A DNA stretch of 64,000 nt. Source: Cyanoderma ruficeps (Eukaryota > Chordata > Aves > Passeriformes > Timaliidae). The DNA lies in assembly GCA_008694505.1 (NCBI GenBank), contig VZDJ01000034.1:3301557-3365556 (forward strand), in the 5' to 3' direction. The translations under genes and the position numbers were made by a program. This document shows positions 62,851 to 64,000 of this stretch, in pieces; positions within the stretch are counted from its first letter, which is position 1, and the number at the start of each line of letters is the position of its first letter. The notes below the pieces were generated by a model that had not been told where the DNA came from, did no database searches, and was given only the letters and a program-made list of their open reading frames with translations.

Positions 62851-63170
62851 GTTGTCCTGAACTCAAGTTTTTATCCAGGTGAGGTGCTGCTGTCATCTGA
62901 TTTTCAGCTGAGGTGGAGGTAAAGCCTGGCCCTAGGTAGGAAGGAGAATTAATGCTCATTGAGGAAGCATCAGAGTCTGAGACACCATGAAAACCCATGG
63001 GATCATCCCTAGAGCTGAGCAGAAAGCAGCTGGATTGTAATCAGTCCATTAAAATAAAAAACTTCTATTGGTCACAAATGGCCTGTTAAAAGGCTCCAGA
63101 GTGAGTTACCCCACACTGAACTGAGTTTCTTTCTGCCAACTCCATTGAGTTTTCACCCAGTTTTCAACCC

Positions 63171-63295
63171 TGGAACCTGGCATGGCCCTGGAGCCTGGCA
63201 CAACTCTGGAGCCTGGCACAGCCCTGATGTCTGGCACAGCCCTGGAGCCCAGCACAGCCCTGGAGCCCAGCACAGCCCCAGAGCCTGACCGTGTG
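63171..63295. repeat. Short minisatellite, about 22-bp unit
   Basis: Five to six copies of CCTGGAGCCTGGCACAGCC with substitutions (CCCAGCACAGCC), in MEGF6 intron 3. Confidence 0.85.
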
Positions 63296-64000
63296 CACCA
63301 TCACAGGGCAGGCAGCTCAGGCTTGTGATCCAGGTTGGAAGCCTGGGCAGGAAATGTGTCCGGCTGACAGTTTAATTTCCCTGAGAGGCGCCTTTGCTTT
63401 GTCCATCACCTCCTGCCTGCTGCAGGCTCATTGTTTAGTCAGCTGAAAGGCTGTGACTGAACTCCTGAACCTCTTGCCTGCGGTGGAGCTCAGTGCTGGT
63501 TCAAGGTCCATCGTGGGCTCCCCTGGGAGCACATCCCTGCCCAGGCAGGGGGTGGCTGGGCTGTACCTCGGGGAGCCCAAACGTTGCTTTTCTTCGTGGC
63601 TCTTCCTCCTAAATCAGTCTCATGTCCCCGACTTCCCGAGGATCCCGCCTGGCTGAACCCTCACAAAGGACACTGCCTGGCCTCCGAGCAGAAGGCGGTG
63701 ATGCTTCCCATAATTTATTCATTCTCTCCCGTTTGCCTGAACAGTGTCATTACCCTTTCCCCAAATTTCATCGCATTAAACTCTGTCGCTCTGAATTAGG
63801 AGCTCGTTTGCAGGAGGCCTGGAGGGCACGGAGGGGGAGACCCGCAGCCCCCACCCGCCCCCGGGCTGGGAAGTAGGTTATTATGATTTCCACTCGGTAT
63901 GTGCCAGCCTGCAGCACAGAGCAGGGAATTGTCCGGCTCATTCAGGAAATCTGGGGCACTGCCAAGAATAACACCCCTGTCTTCTAACCCCTGATTTGTG

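Larger units (their letters stand above)
58830..64000 (+). other. MEGF6 intron 3 (to the window edge)
   Basis: 5.2 kb with no further EGF-type exon in any frame. It contains one ambiguous base at 58944, a CR1 fragment (62572-62850) and a short minisatellite (63171-63295). Confidence 0.75.

Noticed and set aside
53642..64000. Possible miR-551a hairpin, which in human lies in a MEGF6 intron
   Set aside because: I looked for the mature sequence beginning GCGACCCACTCTTGG and did not see it. The homologous intron is probably beyond the right edge.
58830..64000. Further MEGF6 exons encoding EGF-like repeats
   Set aside because: No frame on the plus strand shows the CxxxxCxCxxGY pattern with flanking splice sites. 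Open stretches at 59228-59676 and 60052-60525 lack cysteine spacing of EGF modules.

Overview
The window is vertebrate nuclear DNA, almost certainly from a bird. It carries CR1 LINE fragments of the avian type in both orientations, short introns, GC-rich stretches typical of a microchromosome, and the gene block TP73 - WRAP73 - TPRG1L - MEGF6 (human 1p36.32 order; I recall chicken chromosome 21 as the homologue). No bacterial, viral or CRISPR content was found. All genes are split by introns, so each was rebuilt exon by exon from conserved protein blocks, GT/AG splice sites and reading phase.

Layout. (1) 1-25.6 kb, minus strand: TP73 (p73). All 13 coding exons of the full-length alpha form are present, plus the separate 13-codon first exon of the N-terminally truncated DeltaN form. 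The TA-alpha exons join in phase to 633 residues and the DeltaN-alpha form to 585. Zinc ligands and DNA-contact residues fall at the human p73 numbers. About 290 bp upstream of the DeltaN start codon lies a 20-bp element that differs at one base from the p53 response element I recall for the human DeltaNp73 promoter. (2) 25.6-31.5 kb: TP73 intron 1 and upstream DNA; the non-coding exon 1 could not be placed. (3) 31.5-45.9 kb, plus strand: WRAP73 (WDR8), complete in 12 exons, 449 residues, head-to-head with TP73. (4) 46.0-50.2 kb, minus strand: TPRG1L (Mover), complete in 5 exons, 273 residues, tail-to-tail with WRAP73. (5) 53.6-64 kb, plus strand: the first three coding exons of MEGF6 (signal peptide and EMI domain); the rest of the gene lies beyond the right edge.

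These genes do not form one pathway. p73 is a p53-family transcription factor, WRAP73 a centrosome/spindle-pole WD40 protein, TPRG1L a presynaptic vesicle protein and MEGF6 a secreted matrix protein. The arrangement is an old paralogous neighbourhood: TP53 has WRAP53 beside it and TP63 has TPRG1 beside it, whereas here p73 keeps relatives of both companions.

No wholly new system was found. The most rewarding signals are regulatory or isoform-related: the conserved p53-type element and G-rich tract at the DeltaN promoter, a second open reading frame running through TP73 exons 12-14, a beta-type ending created by exon 13 skipping, minisatellites inside TP73 and beside TPRG1L, an inverted CR1 pair in WRAP73 intron 1, and a WRAP73 stop codon embedded in AATAAA.
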